Positions 1-7,041 of a stretch of 15,254 nt of DNA are shown one piece after another. The stretch is from an uncultured Collinsella sp. GTDB taxonomy: Bacteria; Actinomycetota; Coriobacteriia; Coriobacteriales; Coriobacteriaceae. The notes beneath the pieces were generated by a model. It ran no database searches. It was not told the DNA's origin and worked only from the letters and a program-made list of their open reading frames with translations. Position numbers and translations under genes: made by a program. The DNA lies in the NCBI GenBank assembly GCA_900542175.1, contig UQNC01000044.1:1-15254 (forward strand), given 5' to 3'. The first letter of the stretch is position 1. Every line of letters begins with the position of its first letter.

Positions 1-69
1 ATGGTATACGGGCGCATCATCGACGTCTTCAATACAGACAATATCAGTGCGGAATATTTTGGGAGGTAG
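1..69 (+). CDS. Possible 3' end of an upstream gene (or chance ORF)
   Basis: The frame starting at base 1 is open to a TAG at 67-69 and would encode 22 residues ending in AEYFGR. It begins with ATG at base 1, but nothing upstream is visible, so this could be the tail of a longer gene or chance. I do not recognise the peptide. The stop codon lies in the loop of a small hairpin (TTTGGG at 58-63 with CCCAAA at 70-75), followed by CCCC/GGGG at 79-89. There is no U-tract, so a terminator is not convincing. The rest of the stretch to base 197 holds no supported gene. Confidence 0.2.
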   Translation: MVYGRIIDVFNTDNISAEYFGR

Positions 70-197
70 CCCAAACAGCCCCGGCGGGGTCCTGTGTAGT
101 CACCCTTTAGGCGGAACTCTCCTAATTATTTGGATGAGTCGTTTACTTACTTGTACTGTTACCGTCTTCCCACTGTTGTTGGGGTATGCTTTGTTTG

Positions 198-214
198 TAT
201 GTAAACGTATGACA
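198..214 (+). promoter_or_regulatory. LacI-family operator upstream of the regulator gene
   Basis: The 17-mer TATGTAAACGTATGACA matches 14 of 17 positions of the best box in the window (TGTGAAAACGTTTGACA at 1348-1364). It lies 21 bp before the start of the LacI-family gene and just ahead of its ribosome binding site, where a bound repressor would block initiation or elongation. This suggests autorepression. A possible promoter overlaps it (TTGTTG at 176-181, 16-bp spacer, TATGTA at 198-203), but the hexamers are poor. Confidence 0.6.
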
Positions 215-235
215 TGTTGATGAAGGGAGGGTGCT

Positions 236-1246
236 ATGGCTCGCGAGGGCGCTCGTTCTAAGGATTCTGCTAAGCCTGGCATCAAGGAAGTTGCAGCGGT
301 GGCGGGGGTTTCGCCTACTACGGTATCTCGCGTGCTTAATAATCGCGGCTACATTAGTCAGGAAACCCGCGATAAAGTCCATGCGGCGATGGAGCGCATC
401 AATTACACGCCCAACGATATCGCCCGTGCCATGCTCAACGGTCGCCTGAACCTTATCGGCATGATCGTTCCCTTTGTGAGCAGCCCGTTCCATGCTCAGG
501 TTGTGCAGGCGGTCGAGCGCACGTTGGCGGAAAACGGCTTTAAGATGTTGCTGTGCAACAGCGCCAATCGGCCCGATCTTGAGCGTTCCTATATTGACAT
601 GCTCCGCCGCAATATGGTCGACGGTGTAATCGTCAACTCCCTCAATATCGGTGCCGAGGCATATGCCGAGATGGGCTTGAGCCTGGTTGGCATCGACTGC
701 GATCTTGGCGAGGGCTCTGTCCAGATTGCAAGTGACAGCTATGGCATCGGCGAGCTCGCCACGCGCCGTCTGATTGATGACGGCTGCAGGCGTATCCTGT
801 GCCTGCGTAGCAATAGCCGCATGCGCATGCCTGCCAATAAGCGTACCGATGCCTACCTCGATGTTGTTGAGCAGGCCGGTTTGTCCGCGCTTGTTCGTGA
901 GGTCGAGTTCGTTAAGCCCGACGACGAAAAGGGCGCGGTCGTCGCGAAGATCCTCGATGAGAACCCCGATATTGACGGCATCTTTGCGGGAGACGACACG
1001 ATGGCGGCCATCTGCCTCAACGTGATGAAGCAGCGCGGCTTGAGTGCTCCGGACGATATTAAGGTCGTGGGCGCGGATGGTGCCCGCCGCACCATGACGT
1101 TTATGCCTGACCTAACAACCGTACGCCAAGATATCGATCGCATCGGAGAGCTCGCGGCGCAATCCATCATCGCTCTGATTAACGGCGATAAGCCCGAATC
1201 GAATATAAAGCTCCCCGTTGAACTTATTGAGGGCAAAACCGCGTAG
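236..1246 (+). CDS. LacI-family transcriptional regulator of the sucrose/fructoside locus
   Basis: The 336-residue protein has the standard LacI layout. A helix-turn-helix sits near residues 16-38 (IKEVAAVAGVSPTTVSRVLN). The hinge-helix region follows at about 58-74, with the typical PNDIARAML pattern, and then a periplasmic-binding-protein-like ligand domain to the end. Length is normal for the family. ATG at 236 follows a strong AAGGGAGG ribosome binding site. The downstream genes encode two GH32 enzymes and a sucrose-family PTS permease, and LacI-type boxes lie before this gene, before the first hydrolase and before the permease. I therefore infer a local repressor relieved by a sugar or sugar phosphate. 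The exact inducer cannot be read from the sequence. It resembles ScrR/SacR-type regulators in context, but I do not assign a symbol. Confidence 0.92.
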   Translation: MAREGARSKDSAKPGIKEVAAVAGVSPTTVSRVLNNRGYISQETRDKVHAAMERINYTPNDIARAMLNGRLNLIGMIVPFVSSPFHAQVVQAVERTLAENGFKMLLCNSANRPDLERSYIDMLRRNMVDGVIVNSLNIGAEAYAEMGLSLVGIDCDLGEGSVQIASDSYGIGELATRRLIDDGCRRILCLRSNSRMRMPANKRTDAYLDVVEQAGLSALVREVEFVKPDDEKGAVVAKILDENPDIDGIFAGDDTMAAICLNVMKQRGLSAPDDIKVVGADGARRTMTFMPDLTTVRQDIDRIGELAAQSIIALINGDKPESNIKLPVELIEGKTA

Positions 1247-1302
1247 TTCATCCCGTGCTAAAAGAATTCCTCAAACGCCTCTGATGACCGTTCGCCGGCA
1301 TA

Positions 1303-1319
1303 TGTCAACCGTTTGCCGA
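1303..1319 (+). promoter_or_regulatory. Possible auxiliary LacI-type operator
   Basis: TGTCAACCGTTTGCCGA matches 13 of 17 positions of the reverse complement of the main box at 1348-1364. Its centre lies 45 bp upstream of that box's centre. It could act as an auxiliary site for repressor bridging. It also falls in a second pattern, a direct repeat ACCGTT(C/T)GCCG at 1287-1297 and 1308-1318 with a 21-bp period, so it may instead bind another regulator. Confidence 0.35.
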
Positions 1320-1347
1320 CGACTGGAACTGCGAAAAGACGTATTGG

Positions 1348-1381
1348 TGTGAAAACGTTTGACATATAAAAACGATTGACA
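1348..1381 (+). promoter_or_regulatory. Two tandem LacI-type operators over the GH32 promoter
   Basis: Two abutting 17-bp boxes: TGTGAAAACGTTTGACA (1348-1364) and TATAAAAACGATTGACA (1365-1381). The first is an interrupted palindrome centred on C1356, with TGT/ACA and AAA/TTT arms. Each copy ends in TTGACA. Both resemble the box ahead of the LacI-family gene. They overlap the -35 element and fill the spacer of the promoter, so binding should directly exclude RNA polymerase. Confidence 0.75.
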
Positions 1382-1387
1382 TATCTT
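1359..1387 (+). promoter_or_regulatory. Sigma-70-type promoter of the hydrolase-PTS genes
   Basis: TTGACA at 1359-1364, a 17-bp spacer, then TATCTT at 1382-1387. The -35 is consensus and the spacing ideal. Transcription would start near 1394, leaving a leader of about 37 nt before the ATG at 1431. The -35 hexamer is the right end of the first operator box, and the second box is exactly the spacer. Confidence 0.65.
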
Positions 1388-1430
1388 GCAGTTGTACCAA
1401 GTTAGTATCTTGTGGGAAAGGAAGTCTCGG

Positions 1431-2813
1431 ATGCACAAGGTGTATTACCAGCCTGAGGGAATTTGGGTAGGCGACATCATGCCGTACGGCGAGGACGGCA
1501 CGTTCTATCTCTATCATCAGCGTGACACGCGTAACCCCGGACCTTTCGGAGAGCCGTTTGGCTGGGCGCTCGCTACGACCAAGGACTTCGTCAATTACAA
1601 AGACTTTGGCGAGAGCCTTGAGCGTGGCGGCGACGAGGAAGTCGACCAGTATGTTTATGCCGGCACGGTGTTTAAGGTGGGCGACAAGTACCATGCGCTC
1701 TACACTGGTTGCAATCGCGATAAGGTCCGCGCACGCTTGATGAAGCAGGTTCTTCTTCACGCAACGAGTGACGACGCCGTCAAGTGGGAGAAGAACATCG
1801 CTGAGACGCTGCTTCCGCCCCAGGAGGGTTACGATGACCGCAACTGGCGCGACCCCTTTGTGCTTTGGGATGAGGAGAACGAAGAGTACATGCTCATCCT
1901 CGGCACGCGTGTGGGCGAGGACAAGCGCCTGATGACCGGTCGTCTGGTCAAGTTCACCTCCAAGGACCTGGATACCTGGGAGTTCCAGGGCGACTGGTGG
2001 AATCCGGGCCTGTACACCATGTTCGAGATGCCTGATCTCTTTAAGATGGGCGACTGGTGGTATCTGGTGTTCTCCGAGTACAGTGATGGCAACAAGACCC
2101 GTTACCGCATGTCTCGCTCTATCAACGGTCCTTGGATCACTCCTGCGGACGATTCCTTCGATGGCCGCGCGTACTATGCCGCGCGTACCGCATTTGATGG
2201 CGAGCGCCGCGTTCTCTTTGGTTGGGTTCCTACGCGTGACGAGGGCGGTGACCCCAGCTCTTACCTGTGGGGGGGCACCTTTATGCCTCTCGAGATCGTT
2301 CAGCGTGCCGACGGAACGCTCGGCACCAAGCTCCCCGACAGCATGCTTGGCGCCTTTGGCGAGGCTAAGGCAGTCGAGGCCTTTGAGCTTTCCTGCGAGT
2401 CGGGCAAGGTCGAGCAGGTGCTCGCCGCGGATGCCGGTTCCACCTATATGCTCGATGCCGACATCGAGCTCGCCGGTGACGCTGCCGGCTTCTCGGTGAA
2501 GCTTGCCGAGGACGCCGAGTCCGGTCTTGCCTATGAGTTCCGCGCCAACCTGCGTGAGGGCAAGCTCGAGTTTACGGCGGCCCCCCAGTATCCGTGGTTC
2601 CAGGTCAACAACATGGGCCTCGAGCGTCCGTTGTTCTTTAAGGGCGAGGGCACTCATCATGTGCGCCTGGTCGTTGACGACGATATCGCGACCATCTTTG
2701 TCGATGATGTTGCGCTTAACGCGCGCTTCTGCAATAAGCAGGGCCAGGGTGTGGCGCTGACGGTCACCGACGGTACGCTCAAGTGCGCAAATGCAACGAT
2801 CGCGTCTCTGTAA
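1431..2813 (+). CDS. GH32-like glycoside hydrolase with atypical nucleophile motif
   Basis: The 460-residue protein looks like a clan GH-J five-bladed propeller followed by a beta-sandwich. The usual WMNDPNG block is replaced by WVGDIMPY (residues 12-19), which keeps an Asp at 15 as likely nucleophile. RDP at 140-142 fits the transition-state stabiliser, and Glu199 in FEMPDLF fits the acid/base, although the usual Glu-Cys pair is Glu-Met here. The C-terminal part (about 310-460) contains DDDIATIFVDD, like the GH32 sandwich module. No signal peptide is seen, so the enzyme is cytoplasmic. ATG at 1431 follows GGGAAAGGAAG. An upstream in-frame TTG at 1386 overlaps the promoter -10 and is unlikely. 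The gene leads a PTS operon, so a phosphorylated fructoside is the likely substrate, but not necessarily sucrose-6-phosphate because scrB is also present. Similarity to GH43-type annotations is possible. Confidence 0.8.
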   Translation: MHKVYYQPEGIWVGDIMPYGEDGTFYLYHQRDTRNPGPFGEPFGWALATTKDFVNYKDFGESLERGGDEEVDQYVYAGTVFKVGDKYHALYTGCNRDKVRARLMKQVLLHATSDDAVKWEKNIAETLLPPQEGYDDRNWRDPFVLWDEENEEYMLILGTRVGEDKRLMTGRLVKFTSKDLDTWEFQGDWWNPGLYTMFEMPDLFKMGDWWYLVFSEYSDGNKTRYRMSRSINGPWITPADDSFDGRAYYAARTAFDGERRVLFGWVPTRDEGGDPSSYLWGGTFMPLEIVQRADGTLGTKLPDSMLGAFGEAKAVEAFELSCESGKVEQVLAADAGSTYMLDADIELAGDAAGFSVKLAEDAESGLAYEFRANLREGKLEFTAAPQYPWFQVNNMGLERPLFFKGEGTHHVRLVVDDDIATIFVDDVALNARFCNKQGQGVALTVTDGTLKCANATIASL

Positions 2814-2816
2814 TGG

Positions 2817-2833
2817 CATCAAAACGTTTTATG
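2817..2833 (+). promoter_or_regulatory. LacI-type box between the GH32-like gene and the PTS gene
   Basis: A perfect 10-bp palindrome, AAAACGTTTT (2821-2830), lies 7 bp after the hydrolase stop and about 29 bp before the PTS start. It shares the AAAACGTTT core of the operators at 1348-1364, but the flanks match poorly. It could serve as a downstream operator, a roadblock, or an operator for an internal promoter. I do not see convincing promoter hexamers here. Confidence 0.5.
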
Positions 2834-2858
2834 ATTTCGTAAGGGAATGGAGAGGAAC

Positions 2859-4310
2859 ATGGACTACAAAGTAGTGTCTCAGCAAGTCGTCGACAACGTC
2901 GGCGGTCTGGAGAACATCGAGGGCGCCACGCACTGTGTTACGCGTCTTCGTCTGGTGCTCAAGGACACGAGCAAGTACAACAAGGCCGAGCTCGAGAACA
3001 TCGATGGCGTCAAGGGCGTTCTGTATAACAGCGGCCAGCTCATGATCATCTTTGGTACCGGTACCGTTAACAAGGTCTACGATGAGTTTATGGCTCTGAC
3101 GGGTGTCAAGGAGATTAGCGCTTCCGAGGTCAAGGGAGCCGAGGCGGACAAGAAGGGCAAGATCTTCTCGGTTCTCAAGGTATTCTCCGACATCTTTATT
3201 CCCATCATCCCCGCCTTCGTCGGTGCTGCTATCATCATCGGTCTTAAGTCGCTGATCGTTGCCAACGGCCTCTTTGGCATGGAGGGCAGCCTTGCCGATC
3301 ACAGCGAGTTCCTCAAGAACCTCGCAAGCTTCTTTGCCATTATTGCCACTACGTTTGATTACCTGCCTGTCCTGGTGATGTACAGTGCGGTTAAGCGTTT
3401 TGGCGGCAACCCGATCCTGGGTATCCTCGTCGGCATTGTCATGGTTCACCCGAGCCTTATGAACCGCAACACGTTCGTTTTGGATCCGACGGGCGCTGAG
3501 TATTGGAACTTCGGTCCGCTTTCCATTCCCATGGTTGCTTTCCAGGGTGGCGTATTCCCCGCAATCCTGACTGCCTGGTTTATGGCCAAGGTCGAGAAGA
3601 TTGCCCAGAAGTACATCCCCGAGGTCGTCTCGTTCGTCTTTGTCCCGACCGTCACCCTGATTCTTGCCAACGTTGCCCTGTTCACCGTGTTTGGCCCGCT
3701 CGGCAACCTGATCGGCGATGTTCTCGCTGGCGTGATCGACGTCCTGTACAACAGGATGGGTGTCTTTGGTGCCTTTGTCTTCGCCGCGTTCTTGCAGCCG
3801 CTCGTCGTTACCGGTACGCATCAGTTCATCCAGGGTATCGAGGCCAACCTCGTTGCAACCACCGGTTTCAATTACATCCAGGCTATCTGGTCGGTTTCCA
3901 TCATCGCCCAGGGCGGCGGCGCCATCGGCATGTATCTCATTCACAAGAAGCATTCCAAAGAGCGCAACATCTGCATGTCGTCCTTTATCCCGACGCTGGT
4001 CGGAATCTCCGAGCCCGCCATCTTTGCTGCAAACATGCGCTACTCGATCATTCCGTTCATCTGCGCTTGCATCGGTGCAGGCTGCGGCGGTGCCTTCGTG
4101 AAGCTCTTTGAGGTGCGCGCTATCGGCCAGGGACTGACCGGCGTACTTGGCCTGCTCATCGTCACGCCCGAGACCCTCGTGTGGTATGTGGCTGGCAATC
4201 TGATCGCTTTCTTCGTCCCGATCATCCTGATCTTTGCCTACAACAAGGCAAAGGGCGTTCCGACCACCGATGAAGAGGGTGCAGGCGCCGGCTTTGATGT
4301 CAGCTTCTAA
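2859..4310 (+). CDS. scrA: PTS permease EIIBC, sucrose (ScrA) family
   Basis: The 483-residue protein starts with an EIIB domain (about 1-85) carrying the phosphorylated Cys26 in THCVTRLRL. A hydrophobic EIIC domain follows from about residue 105, with many membrane segments and the family motif GISEPAIFAAN in the second half. It imports and phosphorylates a disaccharide of the sucrose/trehalose/beta-glucoside group, and the flanking GH32 genes point to sucrose or a related fructoside. No EIIA domain is fused to the C terminus, which ends shortly after the last membrane helix, so a IIA (Crr-like) must act in trans. ATG at 2859 is preferred because GGAGAGG lies just upstream. An in-frame ATG at 2847 has no usable ribosome binding site and would add MERN. 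Substrate specificity is inferred from neighbours. Confidence 0.87.
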   Translation: MDYKVVSQQVVDNVGGLENIEGATHCVTRLRLVLKDTSKYNKAELENIDGVKGVLYNSGQLMIIFGTGTVNKVYDEFMALTGVKEISASEVKGAEADKKGKIFSVLKVFSDIFIPIIPAFVGAAIIIGLKSLIVANGLFGMEGSLADHSEFLKNLASFFAIIATTFDYLPVLVMYSAVKRFGGNPILGILVGIVMVHPSLMNRNTFVLDPTGAEYWNFGPLSIPMVAFQGGVFPAILTAWFMAKVEKIAQKYIPEVVSFVFVPTVTLILANVALFTVFGPLGNLIGDVLAGVIDVLYNRMGVFGAFVFAAFLQPLVVTGTHQFIQGIEANLVATTGFNYIQAIWSVSIIAQGGGAIGMYLIHKKHSKERNICMSSFIPTLVGISEPAIFAANMRYSIIPFICACIGAGCGGAFVKLFEVRAIGQGLTGVLGLLIVTPETLVWYVAGNLIAFFVPIILIFAYNKAKGVPTTDEEGAGAGFDVSF

Positions 4311-4347
4311 TCCAGCTCCGTCAAGGTAATGTACGGGTTGACCTGTT

Positions 4348-4404
4348 GGAGAAGGGCGTTTGGCTCGCATGGGCCGGGCGTCCTTCTCCTCTATAAGAAG
4401 GACG
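4348..4404 (+). promoter_or_regulatory. scrB leader with two mutually exclusive hairpins
   Basis: The segment CGTCCTTCTCC (4379-4389) can pair upstream with GGAGAAGGGCG (4348-4358; 11 pairs, one G-U). Its first nine bases can instead pair downstream with AGAAGGACG (4396-4404; 9 perfect pairs, 8-nt loop). The downstream partner contains AGAAGGA, the only plausible ribosome binding site of scrB (ATG at 4410). Folding the downstream hairpin hides the site, and folding the upstream one frees it. The upstream hairpin lacks a U-tract, so a simple terminator is less likely. The pairing is directly visible; the regulatory role is inference. Confidence 0.5.
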
Positions 4405-4409
4405 ATTGA

Positions 4410-5852
4410 ATGTTCGATCAAAAACATAGGGTGACGCGCTCGGACTACGAGCTGTGGCGTGCCGGGCAGGATGAGACTGCGGCTCGCATCGCGGCTGACC
4501 CCGATAGACTTCTGTTCCATGTGGAGCCCGAGCTTGGCTGGCTCAATGATCCCAACGGTTTGGTGCAGGTTGGTGATACATACCACATCTATCACCAATA
4601 CGATCCGTTTGATGCCGCGCACGGCGGACCGGTGCTGTGGAATCATCTGACGACGAAGGACTTTGTGACGTACGAGAACCGCGGTCCCGCGCTATTCCCC
4701 GATTCAGATTTAGACTCGAGCGGTGCGTATTCGGGGTCTGCATTTATGCACGACGGCAAGATTCATTACTTCTATACCGGTAACGTCAAGCATTTTGACC
4801 GCGATGATTATGACTATGTGCTGACAGGGCGCGACCAAAATCAGCTTCACATGGTTACCGGGAACCCCGATAAATTGGGGGAGAAGCACATAGCTGCTGG
4901 TCCGGTCGATTACCCCGACGATATTAGTACACACGTGCGCGACCCCAAGATCCTGGAGCACGACGGTATCTACTATATGGTTCTTGGTGCTCGTACGAAA
5001 GACGACCGCGGTTGCGTGCTCGTCTATACCTCGCTCGATCTTGAGTGCTGGAAATATGCGACGCGTATCGAGCTCGGCGAGAAGTTCGGTTTTATGTGGG
5101 AGTGCCCCGATCTGTTTGAGCTTGATGGCGAGCTTATTCTCGTTTGTTGTCCGCAGGGCGTGCCCGCCGATGGTTGGCGTTACCAAAACCCGCATCAGTG
5201 CGTGTGGTTTCGTATTGAGGCCGATTGGGAGGCGCCTAGCTTTAAAATCGCCGGGCAGGGTATGCCCCCGATGGTTGATGCGGGTTTTGACTTCTATGCC
5301 CCTCAATCATTTGCAGATGCCGACGGTCGACGGATTATGATCGGTTGGGCCGGCTGCCCCGATGCAACGGCTCAAAACCCGACGGAGGAACGCGGATGGC
5401 AGTGCGCGCTTACCGTGCCGAGGGTGCTGAATATGCGCGACGGTAAGCTCTGTCAGTGGCCCGCGCGCGAGGTTGAGCAACTGCGCAAGGAGCGTGTTTC
5501 GGTGACCGCCGGAGAGACCGTCGGCTCTCCTGGTCGACTGTTTGATGCCGTCGTGTCGTGCCGGGGGACGAAGTCCATTGAGCTGGAAGTTCGTGAGGGC
5601 GTTGTCGTGTGCTTTGCCAACGGAATGCTCACACTTGATATGGGCGATGAGGGCTATGGACGCGACAAGAGGTCGGTTGAGCTCGACGAGCTTTACTGCC
5701 TGCGAGTCCTTTCGGATGCCACGATGCTCGAGGTATTTGTCAACGACGGCGAGGTTGCGCTTACGAGCCGCACCTATTCGTCTGCGGCGCCGGCGATGCG
5801 GTTGCGCGCCGAGGGCGACGCCTCGATGGAGTTTTACCGTCTGGCTCGCTAG
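4410..5852 (+). CDS. scrB: Sucrose-6-phosphate hydrolase (GH32)
   Basis: The 480-residue protein carries all GH32 hallmarks. WLNDPNG at 44-50 holds the nucleophile Asp47. YSGSA lies at 108-111, RDP at 177-179, and ECPDLF has the acid/base Glu231. FDFYAPQSF and IGWAG follow, and a C-terminal beta-sandwich ends with LEVFVNDGEVALTSR. It lacks a signal peptide and acts in the cytosol, splitting sucrose-6-phosphate from the PTS into glucose-6-phosphate and fructose. ATG at 4410 follows AGAAGGA with good spacing. It lies 99 bp after scrA and is probably cotranscribed, with a leader that may control translation. It differs strongly from the GH32-like protein at 1431-2813, so this is not a simple recent duplication. 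Activity on other phosphorylated fructosides cannot be excluded. Confidence 0.93.
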   Translation: MFDQKHRVTRSDYELWRAGQDETAARIAADPDRLLFHVEPELGWLNDPNGLVQVGDTYHIYHQYDPFDAAHGGPVLWNHLTTKDFVTYENRGPALFPDSDLDSSGAYSGSAFMHDGKIHYFYTGNVKHFDRDDYDYVLTGRDQNQLHMVTGNPDKLGEKHIAAGPVDYPDDISTHVRDPKILEHDGIYYMVLGARTKDDRGCVLVYTSLDLECWKYATRIELGEKFGFMWECPDLFELDGELILVCCPQGVPADGWRYQNPHQCVWFRIEADWEAPSFKIAGQGMPPMVDAGFDFYAPQSFADADGRRIMIGWAGCPDATAQNPTEERGWQCALTVPRVLNMRDGKLCQWPAREVEQLRKERVSVTAGETVGSPGRLFDAVVSCRGTKSIELEVREGVVVCFANGMLTLDMGDEGYGRDKRSVELDELYCLRVLSDATMLEVFVNDGEVALTSRTYSSAAPAMRLRAEGDASMEFYRLAR

Positions 5853-5901
5853 CCGCATTGTGAGTGACCATGGCGTTTTGGATACACGGGCTTTCTTGGT
5901 G

Positions 5902-5931
5902 GCTACCGTTTATCGCATATAGCTACCGTTT
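5902..5931 (+). repeat. Direct repeat GCTACCGTTT, 20-bp period
   Basis: GCTACCGTTT occurs at 5902-5911 and again at 5922-5931, about two helical turns apart. The second copy runs into TTGCGG (5930-5935), which with TACTAA (5952-5957, 16-bp spacer) could be a weak promoter for the next gene. A regulator binding two same-face sites would fit. No regulator can be named. Confidence 0.45.
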
Positions 5932-5991
5932 GCGGAGTAAGTAACACTCATTACTAAACCGTGTAGAATCTCATGCAAGCACGGAGTATTT

Positions 5992-6037
5992 CAGGGAGAC
6001 GCTGTCCTTTGTTGTGGCGAAGGGCGGCGTCTCTCTG
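5992..6037 (+). promoter_or_regulatory. Long leader hairpin upstream of degV-family gene
   Basis: The arms 5992-6011 and 6018-6037 pair along 20 consecutive positions, with four G-U wobbles and a 6-nt loop (TTGTGG). The outer part CAGGGAGACGC pairs with GCGTCTCTCTG. No T-run follows on either strand, so an intrinsic terminator of scrB is not well supported. It lies about 75 nt before the degV start and may be a 5' leader structure, an RNA processing site or a small structured RNA. Confidence 0.5.
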
Positions 6038-6112
6038 GTGCTTGGGAGTCGTCGTTCAATTGGCCGGCGGGCGTGCACGTGTAATAAATAGCCAACGTTG
6101 AGATGGGTCGTG

Positions 6113-6973
6113 ATGATAATGGGCAAGTACGTAATCGTGGTTGAGTCTGGTTCGGATGTGACACCGGAGCTCTGCGAACGCTATGGCATCGTGCGTGTAC
6201 CCATGCATGTCACGATTGGCGACGAGACCGTCGAGGATGGCTCTATCGATCCGCTTGAGATTTACTCGCGCTGCAACGAGTTTGGTGTGATGCCCAAGAC
6301 CAGTGGCTGTTCGCCAGCGGATTTTGCGCATGTGTACGACCGCATTCATGCCGAGCAGCCCGACGCGACCATTTTGCATCTTGCATATTCCGAGGCTACG
6401 ACCTGTTCGCATCAGTCTTCAAAGATTGCGGCCCAGGGGCGCGACTACGTGTTCTCCATGGACACGCGCTTTGTCTCGGTAGGCCAGTCGCTCGTTGTCG
6501 TCGAGACCGCCAAATACATCGAGACTCATCCCGATGCCACCGTCGACGAGATCTTTGCATTTACGAACTCCGTCATGGACCGCGTGCTGCTGGGCTTTGT
6601 TCCTACGGACCTTGCCTTCCTTAAGGCGGGTGGTCGCTTGTCCAACGTCGCGTTTCTTGGCGCCCATCTGCTCAAGATTAAGCCCTGCATTGAGGTGACG
6701 GGCGGCAAGTTCGTGGCGACTAAGAAGTTCCGCGGCTCTATGCTCAAATGCGCCCGTGCCTTTATTGACCACATGGTTGCCAAGGGCGAGATTGACTACT
6801 CGCACATTGGCTTGGCATATTCGGTAGGTCTTTCCGAGGAGCTGCGCGACGACATGGAAGTCTATGCACACGACCTGGGCTTTAAGGACGTCACCTGGAC
6901 TCAGGTCGGCGGCGTCATCTCGAGCCATTGCGGCCCGACCGCCTTTGGCGCGGTGCTTACGCTCAAGGCGTAA
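6113..6973 (+). CDS. DegV-family fatty-acid-binding protein
   Basis: The 286-residue protein matches the DegV/FakB fold. It opens with GKYVIVVESGSD, the nucleating strand and SGSD/SxSD loop. TSGCSPADF stands where the family often has TSQPS. The middle contains KAGGRLSNVAFLGAHLLKIKPCIEV, and the end has SSHCGPTAFGAVL, the C-terminal H-GP-G motif. Members bind a single fatty acid, and FakB-type proteins present it to the kinase FakA for phosphorylation. No fakA is in the window, so the pathway role is inferred. ATG at 6113 is chosen because GGG at 6105-6107 offers weak pairing. TTG 6098, GTG 6110 and ATG 6119 are alternatives, and the family alignment really begins at MGKYV (6119). A terminator follows at 7005-7041. 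Confidence 0.9.
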   Translation: MIMGKYVIVVESGSDVTPELCERYGIVRVPMHVTIGDETVEDGSIDPLEIYSRCNEFGVMPKTSGCSPADFAHVYDRIHAEQPDATILHLAYSEATTCSHQSSKIAAQGRDYVFSMDTRFVSVGQSLVVVETAKYIETHPDATVDEIFAFTNSVMDRVLLGFVPTDLAFLKAGGRLSNVAFLGAHLLKIKPCIEVTGGKFVATKKFRGSMLKCARAFIDHMVAKGEIDYSHIGLAYSVGLSEELRDDMEVYAHDLGFKDVTWTQVGGVISSHCGPTAFGAVLTLKA

Positions 6974-7004
6974 GGCCTGGCGACTATCGATTTCTATTGC
7001 CACG

Positions 7005-7041
7005 GCGGCGGGCGGGTTACGACAACCTTCCCGCCGCTTTT
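7005..7041 (+). terminator. Rho-independent terminator after the DegV-family gene
   Basis: GCGGCGGG (7005-7012) pairs perfectly with CCCGCCGC (7030-7037), followed by TTTT. It lies about 30 bp after the stop codon. An overlapping GGCGGG at 7011-7016 offers an alternative left arm for a shorter stem. Confidence 0.75.

Noticed and set aside
2..220. Plus-strand frame open across the first 220 bases
   Set aside because: No good start or ribosome binding site, unusual codons, and it runs through the regulator's operator. Probably chance.
1305..2822. Long antisense ORF (505 codons) opposite the GH32-like gene
   Set aside because: It mirrors the well-supported hydrolase, starts near operator sequence and has no recognisable domain. 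High-GC codon use opens antisense frames like this.
2829..4646. Long antisense ORF (605 codons) opposite scrA and the start of scrB
   Set aside because: It spans two genes with clear families and their gap, and its protein is a low-quality mix rich in Asp, Glu and His with no domain.
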